This document shows positions 6,038 to 6,060 of a stretch of 6,060 nucleotides of DNA, piece after piece. The number at the start of each line of letters is the position of its first letter. Within the stretch, counting starts at the first letter, position 1. The position numbers were made by a program, and so were the translations under genes. The stretch covers positions 1 to 6,060 of the forward strand of contig CAMCOJ010000137.1 in assembly GCA_945876405.1 (NCBI GenBank), in the 5' to 3' direction. Under the pieces are notes generated by a model. It had not been told where the DNA came from, did no database searches, and saw only the letters and a list, made by a program, of their open reading frames with translations. The DNA comes from an uncultured Ruminococcus sp. Its GTDB lineage: Bacteria; Bacillota; Clostridia; Oscillospirales; Ruminococcaceae.

Positions 6038-6060
6038 AAAAATACTGCTGAGCATTTCTT
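6038..6060 (+). terminator. Possible left arm of a terminator hairpin, cut by window end
   Basis: Directly after the stop codon comes an A-run followed by TACTGCTGAGC and then ATTTCTT. This is the usual look of the 5' half and loop of an intrinsic terminator. The matching right arm, expected as GCTCAGCAGTA followed by Ts, would lie just beyond the window and is not seen, so this is a prediction. Confidence 0.35.

Noticed and set aside
1..6060. CRISPR array, tRNA/rRNA gene, insertion sequence or defence/toxin-antitoxin genes
   Set aside because: No spaced repeats, structural RNA signatures, transposase or defence motifs were seen on either strand.

Overview
The window is an AT-rich chromosomal segment of a low-GC Gram-positive bacterium. 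The protein styles (an ECF sigma factor beginning with the 'LTLIDEEDDK..FEELY' pattern, a Clostridia-type acetate kinase, TmcAL, a Firmicutes-style pseudo-rhomboid) and the consensus sigma-A promoters point to a Clostridia member, most likely Ruminococcus or a relative in Oscillospiraceae. That placement is an inference from protein flavour, not from a marker gene.

The first 45 bases are not genomic. They read as the tail of an Illumina P5 primer, an 8-base i5 index, the Nextera read-1 adapter and the 19-base Tn5 mosaic end. The genome starts at base 46, so the left side is a contig end with untrimmed adapter.

Left half (minus strand, read right to left): ackA (acetate kinase, 2015-3214) has its own sigma-A promoter and ends at a strong, probably bidirectional, terminator (1945-1994). 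Next comes a second sigma-A promoter (1819-1847) that drives an ECF-type sigma factor gene (1220-1756). This is tightly followed by a gene for a single-pass membrane protein, a likely anti-sigma factor or signal sensor, which runs off the contig end at 46. The apparent stop codon of that gene lies in the adapter and its last six apparent residues are artefact.

Right half (plus strand): a promoter with an extended -10 (3426-3454), divergent from ackA, drives a three-gene operon with overlapping genes. The genes are tmcAL (tRNA-Met cytidine acetate ligase, 3491-4714), a HAD-superfamily phosphatase (4711-5388) and a rhomboid-fold membrane protein without the catalytic serine motif or histidine (5378-6037). 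The last 23 bases look like the left arm of a terminator hairpin cut by the window edge.

How the genes relate: AckA interconverts acetate and acetyl phosphate, and TmcAL uses acetate and ATP to acetylate the wobble cytidine of elongator tRNA-Met. The divergent pair therefore shares acetate as a metabolite. The sigma/membrane-protein pair is an envelope-signalling module of unknown signal. I found no CRISPR array, mobile element, tRNA or rRNA, and nothing I would call an undescribed defence or mobile system. The most notable points are the adapter artefact, the uncharacterised sigma/sensor pair and the inactive rhomboid in the tmcAL operon.
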